34,933 nt of DNA from CAZLYK01 sp964563495 (GCA_964563495.1 CAZLYK010000050.1:1-34933); one strand, 5' to 3'; counted from the first letter of the stretch, positions 1-11,617 are shown. Notes: generated from the letters alone by a model not told the origin. Numbers and translations are program-made.

Positions 1-154
1 TAGCGTTTTATCGCTAACTTAACGCCATTGGCGTTTCAACGCCGGGCTAAAATCATCCGGCCACTACGTGGCCGCGGAGGCTGCGTGGTTGCAGTTAATT
101 TTCAACGACCATCAGTCCACGGCTAAAATCAGCCGCCGCTGTATTTTATGTGGC
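1..154. repeat. intergenic palindromic repeat region downstream of pal
   Basis: No gene is visible here. The stretch holds short inverted repeats: a GGCCAC/GTGGCC hairpin at 59-73 with a 3-nt loop, and clustered AACGCC/GGCGTT segments near 21-43. The phrase GGCTAAAATCA occurs twice (around 45 and 122). It lies immediately downstream of the pal stop codon. It looks like the mosaic extragenic repeats seen elsewhere in this window and may serve as a transcript end, but there is no clear T-tract terminator. Nothing to the left of it can be judged because the window begins here. Confidence 0.5.
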
Positions 155-1141
155 TTAAGGCCTCTCCCCACCACGCAAGTAGATAAAATCAGCCCGGCGA
201 TCATTGGCCCATGATGGAGGCGCGGTTGGGAGTCCCTCGTCAGAGCCCTGGGCTTTTTCCGAACCGTAACTGACGGTTTCGATTCGGCTGGGATCGATCC
301 CCAGACTGATCAAAAAATCTCTGACTGCCCGGGCACGGCGATCACCGAGCCCCAGATTATACTCAGACGTTCCACGGGGATCGCAATTGCCCTCCAGTCG
401 AAAGGTGATCGAGCGGTTCCGCTCAAGGTTGAGCCATTCAGCGGCGCGACGCAACTTCTCCTGTTCGCCGGGCTTGATATCGGACATGTTATAATCGAAG
501 AATACCGGCGCCAGTGCATTACGGAATTGATCGGCGATCGCGGCTTCAGCATCGGTCGTGCGCGTGGTTCGCGGGCGTTCAGCCATAGGGGGCGGCGGCG
601 GCTCGGTGACCGTGACGCGGGTACTGGCAGTCGCATTACCTCCCTCGCCAAGCGCCGTCGCCGTGTAAGTGGTTGAAATACGGGGGCTCACCTCACGCTC
701 GCCCGAAGCGGTGACCTCACCCAATCCGTTAATCGTAATGATTTTGGCATTCTCTGTCACCCACTTGAGAGTCGTATTCTGGCCACGTTCGATGGTCCCG
801 GGCTCAGCCCGCAGCGTCACCGTCGGAGCCGCAACCTTGATATTTTCGACTTTGACCGAGGCGCTGTCGCGGGCCTCCTTATTGCCTCGCTTCGCAACCA
901 CTTCAAATGTCGTGTTATCTTTCGGGGTAAAGGTCTTGGCGCCAATCTTCTCTACCTTCTCACCGTTGAGCTGTATGTTTTTGGCATTCTTTGTCTCCCA
1001 ACTGACGGTGATCGGATCGCCGGGCTTGATCTCATTACGCGATACTTTGATCTTGGCCGTCGGCGGGGCGCAAGCCGTGATTAGCACTGCCATGAAAACT
1101 GAGACTGAAAGCGAAAAATGGCGTTTTAATTGAGGTGTCAT
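155..1141 (-). CDS. pal: Pal-like peptidoglycan-associated lipoprotein with two Ig-like domains
   Basis: Outer-membrane lipoprotein that ties the outer membrane to peptidoglycan as the last partner of the Tol-Pal system. The 328-residue protein starts with a lipoprotein signal ending in the lipobox LITAC, so Cys24 should be lipidated. Residues about 28-100 and 103-180 are two Ig-like beta domains with repeated phrases of the type 'V-S-W-x-T-x-N-A-K'. A Pro-rich linker (about 182-190) leads to a C-terminal OmpA/Pal domain (about 210-325) with the typical EGNCDPRGTSEYN and DRRARAVRDFL motifs, which bind meso-diaminopimelate in the family. E. coli Pal is about 170 residues and has no Ig domains, so this form is roughly twice as long. 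It is last in the tolQRAB-pal run, separated from tolB by a spacer with a 30-bp hairpin. Family assignment is secure; the role of the Ig domains is unknown. Confidence 0.93.
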   Translation of the reverse strand: MTPQLKRHFSLSVSVFMAVLITACAPPTAKIKVSRNEIKPGDPITVSWETKNAKNIQLNGEKVEKIGAKTFTPKDNTTFEVVAKRGNKEARDSASVKVENIKVAAPTVTLRAEPGTIERGQNTTLKWVTENAKIITINGLGEVTASGEREVSPRISTTYTATALGEGGNATASTRVTVTEPPPPPMAERPRTTRTTDAEAAIADQFRNALAPVFFDYNMSDIKPGEQEKLRRAAEWLNLERNRSITFRLEGNCDPRGTSEYNLGLGDRRARAVRDFLISLGIDPSRIETVSYGSEKAQGSDEGLPTAPPSWANDRRADFIYLRGGERP

Positions 1142-1206
1142 TTTCTTGGGTCCTTTATTGGTTGCTCATGCTGACAGCATTGGTCATCAATCAATGCTTA
1201 CCCTGC

Positions 1207-1270
1207 GACAGCAATTTTCACGTTTGTGTGACCGCGAGGACGCGGTCACACAAACGTGAAAATTGCTGTC
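1207..1270. repeat. perfect 30-bp inverted repeat (hairpin) between tolB and pal
   Basis: The arms 1207-1236 and 1241-1270 are exact reverse complements over 30 bp, with a 4-nt loop (AGGA on the plus strand). It occupies nearly half of the 141-nt tolB-pal spacer. On the minus strand, in the direction of transcription, it follows the tolB stop by 12 nt and precedes the pal start by 65 nt. It has no T-tract, so it is not a classical intrinsic terminator. A perfect duplex of this length in mRNA would be a plausible RNase III site or a barrier to exonucleases. Confidence 0.9.
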
Positions 1271-1282
1271 ATATCGTCCGAA

Positions 1283-2563
1283 TCACTTTGCCCAGGATGG
1301 CGACCGGCCGCCTGACTGCGTCAGTTGGCGCGGCTCGCTCCCATCAATGTGCATGGCCCAAATCTCCCATCGCCCGGTGCGATTCGACTGGAAGACCAGG
1401 TGCCTGCTGTCGGGAGACCAGGACGGGGTTTCGTTACGCCCCTCTCGCGTCAACTTGAGCACCTGTCCCGACGCGACATCGGCCAGATAAATATTGAAAT
1501 TCCCTCCTCCACCGTCCCAGGTAAAGGCGATAAAGCGGCCGTCCGGCGACCATGACGGCGAGTCCATTTGTCCGCCCAGAGTCAGCAGCGGCCGCTCGTT
1601 CGCGCCATCAGCGTCGATCAGGTAGATCTGCGGAGAACCGCCGCGATCCGAGATGAATGCGATCTCACGGCCGGTCTTGGGGTTCCAGCGAGGTGAAATA
1701 TTGACGGCGCCGCGTGTACGCGTCAAGCGCCGGGCATTCGCGCCATCCCCCTGAGCTAGATAGATCTCCATTGAGCCGCCATCTTTACTCGAAGCAAAGG
1801 CAATCCGCCCATCCGGAGCAATCGATGGTGATGTCGTCGTGCTCCGGAACTGCGTCGAACCGAGGATCAGACCGTCTTCCCCGCGAATAACCACATTCGG
1901 ATAACCACTACGATATGAGACATAGGCCAGTCGTTTCCCATCGGGTGAAAATGATGGAAAAAGCGCAATTGAATCATCCCTGGTAAAAGCTCGCCGGCCA
2001 TAACCGTCATAATCCATGAGATAGACTTCACGATTGCTGATAAATGCAATTTTTGAAGTTGCGATCCCATCCTGGCCGGTCAACAATTTGACGATTTGAT
2101 CGGCAAACTGATGGGCCATTTCACGCGCTTCGCCGCTCAACCGGGCGGTCAGTAGCTGCTGCTGAGTCTTGACGTCGTAGAGAAACCCCTGAGCCTCACC
2201 CGCGCCCAAGATGCCGCCAAAAGCCAGGTAATCAGCCTTGACTGGATCATTGACCCATTCCTCGTATCGCAACGACGCGGGATCGGCGATCCTGGTTTTT
2301 GGATAGAGGCTCTTGCCTACCAGGTTGGCGACGCCGGCAAACTTGAGATCGTTCCATAGCACCTGATTGAACATCCCGGTCGGCGCCTCGGCTCCGCCGG
2401 CCCGCGGCTGAAAATCTGCGACCGCCAGCGAGGGCCCGCCGCCCGGAGTGACGATGATCGTGCCGATCTGCTTTCGCAGATCGTCCTGCGACGGCTGTTG
2501 CGCAGTCGTCGAGGTAAAAGACAGCAGCCCGGTGATAATGATTAACGGTAAAATACGCTTCAT
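1283..2563 (-). CDS. tolB: TolB, periplasmic beta-propeller of the Tol-Pal system
   Basis: Periplasmic protein that binds Pal and relays TolA action during outer-membrane constriction. The 426 residues match the usual TolB length (about 430). A signal peptide ends near residue 21 (hydrophobic run, then TTAQ). Residues about 30-140 form the N-terminal TolB domain. The rest is a WD40-like (PD40) propeller with repeated blades of the type 'PSFSPDGKRLAYVS', 'PRWNPKTGREIAFIS', 'PSWSPDGRFIAFTW' and 'PSWSPDSRHLVFQS'. It follows the tolA-like gene by 50 nt and precedes pal in the order expected for tol-pal operons. Identification is confident. Confidence 0.96.
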   Translation of the reverse strand: MKRILPLIIITGLLSFTSTTAQQPSQDDLRKQIGTIIVTPGGGPSLAVADFQPRAGGAEAPTGMFNQVLWNDLKFAGVANLVGKSLYPKTRIADPASLRYEEWVNDPVKADYLAFGGILGAGEAQGFLYDVKTQQQLLTARLSGEAREMAHQFADQIVKLLTGQDGIATSKIAFISNREVYLMDYDGYGRRAFTRDDSIALFPSFSPDGKRLAYVSYRSGYPNVVIRGEDGLILGSTQFRSTTTSPSIAPDGRIAFASSKDGGSMEIYLAQGDGANARRLTRTRGAVNISPRWNPKTGREIAFISDRGGSPQIYLIDADGANERPLLTLGGQMDSPSWSPDGRFIAFTWDGGGGNFNIYLADVASGQVLKLTREGRNETPSWSPDSRHLVFQSNRTGRWEIWAMHIDGSEPRQLTQSGGRSPSWAK

Positions 2564-2613
2564 GTCTGTAGCTTCCAGAAATTAGTCTCCATCCCGCAAC
2601 GGCCCGAGCCAAT

Positions 2614-3432
2614 CTATTTCGGATAACGAAACCAGATCTCCGCCACCGCTTCCTGGGCTCCGATCAGAAAACCGTTCGGGAACGGTGGTAAGGGATTCGA
2701 GGCGATCACCGCCCGCTCCGCTGCGTAATTGATCAGATCGTTCGAGCTCCGCCGCTTGAGATAGCCCGAGCCAAGTCGCCCATTGACCAGTGAGAGTATC
2801 CTTCCATCCCGCGCGATGCGAAGTTGCACGACGACATATTGCGCGGCGGCATCGCCGCCGGCCGGAGGATTGTAGTTTCGGCTCAAAATCGACTGAATCC
2901 GCCGGCCATACTCCGAGCCACCCGGCACTCCCCCCGCCCCCGGATTCAAGCCGCCTCCGACTCCTACCCCGCTGCTTATCGACGGTACGGCAGAGCCAAA
3001 TGTTCGACCGACTTCTATCCTGGTATCGGCCGAGCCGCCGCGCAGCGGTTTTTGAGTGACCAGTTGCTCGGTTTGATTGGCCGTCGGACGATCCGTCGGG
3101 AGGGCTCTATCTGTCAATTTGCTCTTCGGTTTATTGGTTGAAGGTATTACTTCCGCTTCAGCCGCCGGCGACGGCAACCTAGTCTCGACTATTTCGTTGT
3201 TAGCCGTGTTCGCCTCCTCCCCCAATACAGAGACCGAGCGAGGCTGGGTCAATCCGAGTTGACCGGCCTCAATCAAACCCACTTCAATCGCCCCCTGACC
3301 CGCGCTCTGCCCCTCGCCCGCCGCGACTATCCGTGTTTGAAGTGGGTGGCGAAATAAAAAAATCACCGCGCCAAACACGATCAGATGCAGGCCAATCGAC
3401 AGAACTGTTCCAAAACGTTGGTCCAAACTCAC
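2614..3432 (-). CDS. tolA: TolA/TonB-like energy transducer
   Basis: Inner-membrane-anchored protein that passes proton-motive-force work from TolQ/TolR to the outer membrane. The 272 residues comprise one N-terminal membrane helix (about 12-28), a low-complexity Ser/Pro/Gly-rich periplasmic stretch, and a C-terminal TonB/TolA-type domain (about 175-272). That domain has the pattern 'YVVVQLRIARDGRILSL' and ends in 'EIWFRYPK'. The start codon overlaps the tolR end by 4 nt (3429-3432), indicating translational coupling. The long Lys/Ala/Glu helix of E. coli TolA is absent, so sequence alone could also be called TonB. The position between tolR and tolB favours the TolA role. Confidence 0.85.
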   Translation of the reverse strand: MSLDQRFGTVLSIGLHLIVFGAVIFLFRHPLQTRIVAAGEGQSAGQGAIEVGLIEAGQLGLTQPRSVSVLGEEANTANNEIVETRLPSPAAEAEVIPSTNKPKSKLTDRALPTDRPTANQTEQLVTQKPLRGGSADTRIEVGRTFGSAVPSISSGVGVGGGLNPGAGGVPGGSEYGRRIQSILSRNYNPPAGGDAAAQYVVVQLRIARDGRILSLVNGRLGSGYLKRRSSNDLINYAAERAVIASNPLPPFPNGFLIGAQEAVAEIWFRYPK

Positions 3433-3860
3433 GGTTTCTTTACCGGTTCAGTCACCAGGCTGACGTTGGCTTGCGCGCGCTTCGCCTGATCGAGAACGTA
3501 AGCGATCACGCGGTAAGGCGTCTCGCCGTCTCCCCTCAAATAGACACGGCGCTCTCTTGATTTTTCCAGCCTTTGATTCAACAACTCAGGCAATTCGTCG
3601 ATCTTGACGGCTTGCCGTTCGGCCCTGCCGCTTAAGTAGATCGAGCCTTCTTTGTCCACTGTCAGAATCAAAGCGTCCGGAGTCGCCTCGTCCGACCGTG
3701 CTTCGCGCGTCTTCGGCAGATTGACCTGAATACCGGTTTGCAGAATCGGGGCGGTGACCATGAAGATCACCAGCAGCACGAGCATAACGTCGACCAGAGG
3801 CGTGACGTTGATCTCAGCCAAGGCAGTCTGGGTCCGTCTATTTCGATTGGTGAAAGCCAT
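3429..3860 (-). CDS. tolR: TolR/ExbD-family proton-channel subunit
   Basis: Inner-membrane partner of TolQ that harnesses the proton gradient. The 143 residues have a basic N-terminus, one membrane helix (about 19-40) beginning 'EINVTPLVDVMLVLLVIF', and a periplasmic ExbD domain. Asp24 inside this helix is at the position of the essential proton-carrying Asp in TolR/ExbD. The sequence IQVNLPKT after the helix is typical of the family. It overlaps the downstream tolA-like gene by 4 nt and lies 71 nt after tolQ. ExbD and TolR cannot be told apart from the sequence alone; the tolB-pal neighbours decide for TolR. Confidence 0.92.
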   Translation of the reverse strand: MAFTNRNRRTQTALAEINVTPLVDVMLVLLVIFMVTAPILQTGIQVNLPKTREARSDEATPDALILTVDKEGSIYLSGRAERQAVKIDELPELLNQRLEKSRERRVYLRGDGETPYRVIAYVLDQAKRAQANVSLVTEPVKKP

Positions 3861-3931
3861 ATCTGTATGAGGGGCTGGCGGATAGATGCTCGATACCGGG
3901 AACCATCATGCCGGAACCTGGCATCCTTCAT

Positions 3932-4639
3932 CTATCTCCTCATCATTTCGCTCTCCCTCTCAATAAAGTTGAGCAGCTGCAAAGAGAAGCTGTCCATCTC
4001 CGCAGCCATGACTTTGATCCGATTGAGATAATGATTGTAAGCCAGCACCGCCGGCACGGCAGCCGCGATGCCCGCCGCCGTCGCGACGAGCGCCTCGGCG
4101 ATACCGGGGGCGACGGCCTGAATCGACGCAGTCGCCGCCTGGCTCAATCCTTGAAAAGCGATGATAATGCCGACGACCGTGCCGAACAAACCGATGAAAG
4201 GCGCGGCGCTGGCGGTCGAAGCCAGCCATCCCAGACTCTTTTCGAGCTTTGTCGTTTCAATAATTGCCGCGCTCTGCATGACGCGCTGGACCGCTTCCAG
4301 ATTGAGCCTCGATTGCTTTTGCAACTCATCATTGGCGGCAAGAAAAATAGCCGTCAGCGGGCTTTCGGCGAGTTGGGCGCTGCCGGCGTGGAGATCCGCC
4401 CAGCGGGTACTGTGATTGAAGACCTGCATGAATCTTGATGATTGATCCAGCGCCCTCCCGGTCGTACGGGATTTGGCGAAGATAATCGCCCAGCAGACGA
4501 TCGATAGGATAAGCAGTAAGAGCAGCACGAATTTGGCGATCGGGCTGGCGCGAAATATCAGATCAACCAGACTGCTTCCCTGCTCAACAGCCTGGCCTTG
4601 CAAAAAAAATAATGGTTCAAAAATTAAGGCAATGTTCAT
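3932..4639 (-). CDS. tolQ: TolQ/ExbB/MotA-family proton-channel subunit
   Basis: Inner-membrane channel subunit that works with TolR. The 235 residues contain three membrane helices: about 35-56 (FVLLLLLILSIVCWAIIFA), about 137-160 (APFIGLFGTVVGIIIAFQ) and about 175-200 (IAAAVPAVLAYNHYLNRI). The last two carry the signature patterns of the MotA/TolQ/ExbB domain. It is the first gene of the tol-pal set. The ATG at 4639 has no recognisable Shine-Dalgarno sequence, because the upstream 75 nt are mostly a palindromic repeat ending 12 nt before the start. No better in-frame start exists before the first helix. Confidence 0.93.
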   Translation of the reverse strand: MNIALIFEPLFFLQGQAVEQGSSLVDLIFRASPIAKFVLLLLLILSIVCWAIIFAKSRTTGRALDQSSRFMQVFNHSTRWADLHAGSAQLAESPLTAIFLAANDELQKQSRLNLEAVQRVMQSAAIIETTKLEKSLGWLASTASAAPFIGLFGTVVGIIIAFQGLSQAATASIQAVAPGIAEALVATAAGIAAAVPAVLAYNHYLNRIKVMAAEMDSFSLQLLNFIERESEMMRR

Positions 4640-4650
4640 TTGAATGAGAA

Positions 4651-4712
4651 GAAAATAGACAGGACTAACAGGATTTTACCGGTAAAAAATCCTGTTAATC
4701 CTGTCTATTTTC
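4651..4712. repeat. CAGGATT-type palindrome, copy 1 (between atpC and tolQ)
   Basis: Near-perfect inverted repeat: the arm 4651-4680 pairs with 4681-4712 with one mismatch and a 2-nt length difference, centred on TTACCGGTAA. Each arm contains two CAGGATTAA-like units about 10 nt apart. In the direction of transcription it lies 20 nt after the atpC stop and 12 nt before the tolQ start. The arms begin and end in A/T runs, so it could terminate transcription in either direction. Confidence 0.88.
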
Positions 4713-4732
4713 TCCTTAAACGGAGGATCGAA

Positions 4733-5146
4733 TTAGTTATCCCGGCCTTTACTGGCCAGTTGAATGCGGATCATGGCGCGCTGAAGTTTGAGCTCAGCCT
4801 GCCGGAAATCAAGATCCTCGCCTCCTGAAGCCAGTTGCTTCTCAGCCCGCTCACGCGCGCGCTGGGCTCGCTCGAGGTCGATCTCTTCCGACTTTTCCGC
4901 CACATCCGAGAGGATGGAGACACGATCAGAGAGGACTTCGGCAAAGCCTCCGCTGACGTGTAATAACTTTTTATCATTACCCTGGCGATAGGTCAGGATC
5001 CCGGTTTGCAACTGCGAAATCAGCGGAGTGTGGTTGGGGAGAATACCCAACTCGCCTCCGAGACCCGGGACGACGACCTCATCGACCGACTCGCGCAGGA
5101 CCAGCCTTTCAGGCGTCAGGATCTCTAGATTGATTTTTTCAGCCAT
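4733..5146 (-). CDS. atpC: ATP synthase F1 epsilon subunit
   Basis: Central-stalk subunit of F1, involved in coupling and in regulating ATP hydrolysis. The 137 residues show the N-terminal beta sandwich (about 1-85) with the family phrases 'LEILTPERLV', 'VVVPGLGGELGILPNHTPL' and 'LLHVSGGFAEV'. A C-terminal helical hairpin (about 88-137) is rich in Glu, Arg and Ala. It starts 14 nt after the atpD stop, preceded by a GCGGGA-like ribosome-binding site. The other F1Fo genes are not adjacent in this window. Confidence 0.96.
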   Translation of the reverse strand: MAEKINLEILTPERLVLRESVDEVVVPGLGGELGILPNHTPLISQLQTGILTYRQGNDKKLLHVSGGFAEVLSDRVSILSDVAEKSEEIDLERAQRARERAEKQLASGGEDLDFRQAELKLQRAMIRIQLASKGRDN

Positions 5147-5160
5147 AATTCCCGCCCGGG

Positions 5161-6612
<1,452 letters not shown>

Positions 6613-6758
6613 AAAGTTCGTCTATCTCCTTCGGATGATGCGACCCCAGCAGGCGTCGCAGATCAATTTATGAATGCTCAGTTAAAGAGATGGAGTTTAT
6701 CACGCTGGTTGGCCATTTGCCAAAGTAAAGGGGGGCTTCAGCAAGGATGGTGTCCCGG

Positions 6759-7775
6759 TTAATCCTCTCGATCTACTCTGAGTACGATCTTGCCGAGTTG
6801 TCCGGCTTCCTCCATGTGGCGGTGTGCGGCGGCGGCTTCAACCAGCGGAAAGACACGGTCGATAACCGGGTGTAGTTTCGCTTCTCGATAAAGGTCGACC
6901 AGCGCCGCAAATTCGCGCGGACTCCCCATCGTCGATCCCATGATCGTCAATTGTTTGAAGAAGCAGCGGTAGAGGTCCAGGTTGCGGGCCAGCCCCGTCG
7001 TCGCGCCATAGGAAACAATCCTGCCGGCGGGCTTGATGATCTTGACCGCAGTCTCGAGCGATTCGCCGCCGGCGCTGTCGATCACCACGTTCGGCCCGCC
7101 GCCGCTCAGTTCAACCAGCTGTTTTCCCCATTCGGGGTTTTTGTAATTGGTGCCGCCGTCGGCACCCAGTTCTACGGCACGCGCGAGTTTTTGATCGCTG
7201 CTCGATGTGACGAAGACGCGCGCGCCAAGGCGTTTGGCGATCTGCATAGCAAAGACAGCCACACCGCCACCGATGCCCGTCACCAGGACAGTGTCCGCGG
7301 GACCCACCCGCGCACGCGTGACAACCGAGCGATAGGCCGTCAGACCCGCGAGCGGCAGCGCAGCCGCTTCTTCAAATGTCATGTGATCAGGTTTGGGATA
7401 AAGGTTGGTGGCCGGAATTTTAATCAATTCCGCAAATGTGCCATCCTCCGGCATGCCCAGAATGCGGTAGTTGCGCCCCTGAAACTGCTCGCTCCCCCCC
7501 CACTCAAGCCCGGGCTCGATGACCACCTCCCTGCCAACCCAGGACCGGTCGACTCCCTCACCGACGGAGGCGACGATGCCTGCGCCGTCACTGCCCAGAA
7601 TGGCCGGGAGTTTGATGTTCGGGTACAACTTATGAATGATGAAGACATCACGATGATTGAGCGCCGCAGCCCTGAGTGCGACCACGGCATCGCCCGGCCC
7701 GGGTTGCGGATCGGGCATCTCTTCGAGTTTCAAATTCCCGGCATCGCCGAGTTCGCGCAAAACAATCGCTTTCAT
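6759..7775 (-). CDS. NADPH:quinone oxidoreductase-like MDR family enzyme
   Basis: Medium-chain dehydrogenase/reductase, probably an NAD(P)H-dependent reductase of quinones or enones. The 338 residues comprise an N-terminal GroES-like domain (about 1-125, 'ALNHRDVFIIHKLYP', 'LGSDGAGIVASVG') and a C-terminal Rossmann domain. The nucleotide-binding loop VTGIGGGVAVFAMQIAK is near residue 165, and there is a characteristic 'AALPLAGLTAYRSV'. The structural-zinc Cys cluster of alcohol dehydrogenases is absent, which fits the zinc-free quinone oxidoreductase branch. A GAGGAG ribosome-binding site lies 5-6 nt before the ATG. The substrate cannot be predicted. Confidence 0.85.
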   Translation of the reverse strand: MKAIVLRELGDAGNLKLEEMPDPQPGPGDAVVALRAAALNHRDVFIIHKLYPNIKLPAILGSDGAGIVASVGEGVDRSWVGREVVIEPGLEWGGSEQFQGRNYRILGMPEDGTFAELIKIPATNLYPKPDHMTFEEAAALPLAGLTAYRSVVTRARVGPADTVLVTGIGGGVAVFAMQIAKRLGARVFVTSSSDQKLARAVELGADGGTNYKNPEWGKQLVELSGGGPNVVIDSAGGESLETAVKIIKPAGRIVSYGATTGLARNLDLYRCFFKQLTIMGSTMGSPREFAALVDLYREAKLHPVIDRVFPLVEAAAAHRHMEEAGQLGKIVLRVDRED

Positions 7776-7790
7776 GGTTGCTCCTCAATC

Positions 7791-7834
7791 AAGCCTTGGG
7801 TACGCACGCCTCCGGCGTGCATTCTGCCCCGGCT
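7791..7834. repeat. GTACGCACGCC-type palindromic repeat, copy 1
   Basis: The spacer between the M20 peptidase and the oxidoreductase holds AAGCC...GGCT outer ends enclosing the hairpin GCACGCC/GGCGTGC (7804-7820, 3-nt loop). The same AGCC(T/C)GGGTA(C/G)GCACGCC phrase recurs at 17185-17284, also directly before a start codon region. Its right end reaches the stop codon of the M20 gene (7833). Confidence 0.7.
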
Positions 7835-9254
7835 ACCTCCCAGCCAGTTTTGTAATCACTTCGTAGAAAAATCTGACACCGTCGACAAAGACCTTCTTGC
7901 CGATCCGTTCGTCGTTCCCGTGAAAGCCTTCGCCCAATTCACGCGGCGGGGCGACAAATGGAGAAAACCCATAACTCATGACGCCCAGGTCGCGAAAGTA
8001 ATGGCTGTCTGTGAACCCGGCCAGAACCGGGTGAGTGATGATCGCCCCGGGATATCTCTCTTTGACTACTGCGGCGACTGTCTTGACCAGGGCGGAGTCG
8101 ATCGATGAGGCATTCGCCTCAAAGGCCAGAACCGGCTCGAGCCTGACTGTCTCGTCCCTGATCACTTGCCTGATCTCACTGATCCATTGATCGATTTTCT
8201 CGCCGGGGACCAGTCGAGTATCGATCTCAGCGTAAGCGGTGGGAGGGATGACGTTGATCTTGTTGCTGCCCTGTAGAACGGTGATCGAAATAGTATTGCG
8301 AATCAAAGCGCGCGTTGTCGGTTCTGATTCGAGCTGGCGCAGAAATTGCGGATCTTTGATGGCCTCCCTCATGTTCGCGAATTTGGAGGCTTGATCGGCA
8401 GGCGCCAGTTGTGACATGGCTCGAAAGGACTGCTCGACTGCCGGTGTCAACTTGACCGGCGGGGTATATTCCAACAACCGATTGAGCGCCTTGAGGAGCC
8501 GGTTGACGGCTGATTCGGGCCGCGGCACCGAAGCGTGCCCGGGCTCACCCGTCACCGTCAGCCGAAGCCAGACGGGCGTCTTCTCCGAAGGGCCGACGCC
8601 GATCGCCAGCACCCGACCTTTGACATCGACCGCGTTACTCCCGCCCTCGTTAAAAAGAAATTCGGCTTTGCCCAACAGTTCAGGGTGGTTTTTAACGAAC
8701 CAGCCGGCGCCCAGCAATCCTCCGGCCTCTTCATCGGCCGTGGCCAGAAAGATGACGTCCCGTTTGAGAGCTAGCTTCGCCCGCTTGAGCGTGAGCAGAG
8801 TCATGAACTGAGCCATCCCCAGGGACTTCATGTCCATTGCACCTCGCCCATAGACAAAACCATCTTTGATCACCCCGCCAAATGCGCTGACAGTCCAGAA
8901 CTCTTTGGAGTGCGGGACAACATCGGTGTGGTTGAGCAGCACGATCGGCCGCCCTGTGCCGTCGCCCCGGAGACGCGCCCAGATGGTGCCGCGGCCGGGA
9001 TACGGTTCAAACACCTCATGCTCGATGCCCTCGCGTTTGCAGATCCCGGCAAAAAATTGCGCAGCCTGAATCTCATTGCCTGGCGGGTTGGTTGTGTCGA
9101 GCTTGAGATATTGAACAAACAGGTCGAGTGCTTCCTGCTGTATCCTTTCCCAATTGAGCCTGGGCTCGGCATCGATCGCTGATCCGCCCGGAGAGAGGGC
9201 GATCAGCAGAGTGAGCGCCAGGCTGCGCAGGGTGAGCTTAAATATGGGTGACAT
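7833..9254 (-). CDS. secreted M20-family zinc metallopeptidase
   Basis: Exopeptidase or amidohydrolase of the M20/M25/M40 family, probably acting outside the cytoplasm. The 473 residues begin with a signal peptide (about 1-28, hydrophobic run LTLLIALSPGG). Metal-site motifs are complete: NHTDVVP with His109, GAMDMKS with Asp141, ATADEEAGG with Glu175/Glu176, and the C-terminal GFHGNDE His. A dimerisation-domain segment (VTGEPGHASVP) lies between them. An AGGAG ribosome-binding site is 6 nt before the ATG. The length and order resemble the carboxypeptidase-S/PM20D1 branch; the true substrate is open. Confidence 0.9.
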   Translation of the reverse strand: MSPIFKLTLRSLALTLLIALSPGGSAIDAEPRLNWERIQQEALDLFVQYLKLDTTNPPGNEIQAAQFFAGICKREGIEHEVFEPYPGRGTIWARLRGDGTGRPIVLLNHTDVVPHSKEFWTVSAFGGVIKDGFVYGRGAMDMKSLGMAQFMTLLTLKRAKLALKRDVIFLATADEEAGGLLGAGWFVKNHPELLGKAEFLFNEGGSNAVDVKGRVLAIGVGPSEKTPVWLRLTVTGEPGHASVPRPESAVNRLLKALNRLLEYTPPVKLTPAVEQSFRAMSQLAPADQASKFANMREAIKDPQFLRQLESEPTTRALIRNTISITVLQGSNKINVIPPTAYAEIDTRLVPGEKIDQWISEIRQVIRDETVRLEPVLAFEANASSIDSALVKTVAAVVKERYPGAIITHPVLAGFTDSHYFRDLGVMSYGFSPFVAPPRELGEGFHGNDERIGKKVFVDGVRFFYEVITKLAGR

Positions 9255-9285
9255 GGATTTCTCCTGTGCGGTTGCCGATATTGAT

Positions 9286-9320
9286 GAAAGTGAGAGGTGA
9301 CGGGAAGTCCAGCATTCTGG

Positions 9321-9337
<17 letters not shown>
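9286..9337. repeat. imperfect palindrome at the 3' end of the dinG-like gene
   Basis: GAAAGTGA near 9286 pairs with TCACTTTC near 9337 as an imperfect hairpin, and internal GGTGAC/GGTCAC pieces continue the symmetry. It overlaps the last codons of the helicase gene (stop at 9321-9323) and fills most of the 66-nt spacer before the M20 gene. It is probably an extragenic repeat that has grown into the gene end. Confidence 0.45.
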
Positions 9338-11291
<1,954 letters not shown>

Positions 11292-11617
11292 CCGGCGATA
11301 AGCTAATAAGTGAAGATTTTCGGTGAAAAGTTTGGCCTGCCGTTGACCGCATGACGGCTCACAGTTTGACCAGGTCTAAAGCCGGAAGTTTAACACGAGG
11401 CGGTCTCGCCGGGCGATCTGGATGGAGCAAAATCAATCCCCGGAGGTCAATCTATTTTACAATTTTTTACAAGCGGCCCGGCGGTGATCCTTGACTTCGA
11501 GGCCGGTTGTCAGCAACCTGAAGCGGGGGTAAACCGTATATGTTCTTGCGGCGGAACGCCGCATCAGTGTTTACGCAAAATTTTCAGAAAACCGAATCAG
11601 CCTACAAAGGAGACTTT
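11292..11617. other. divergent intergenic region between the helicase and DinB-fold genes
   Basis: This 326-nt spacer has no supported gene. It must hold the divergent promoters. An A/T-rich block (about 11450-11470, TTTTACAATTTTTTAC) and a TTGACT at 11491-11496 are candidate elements, but I could not pair them into a convincing promoter. A 7-bp hairpin TGCGGCG-GAA-CGCCGCA at 11547-11563 lies in the leader of the plus-strand gene. Reading frames running through it lack a plausible start signal. Confidence 0.4.

Noticed and set aside
6951..8108. 385-codon open frame on the plus strand
   Set aside because: It is antisense to the oxidoreductase and the end of the M20 gene, both with clear motifs; no ribosome-binding site or domain.
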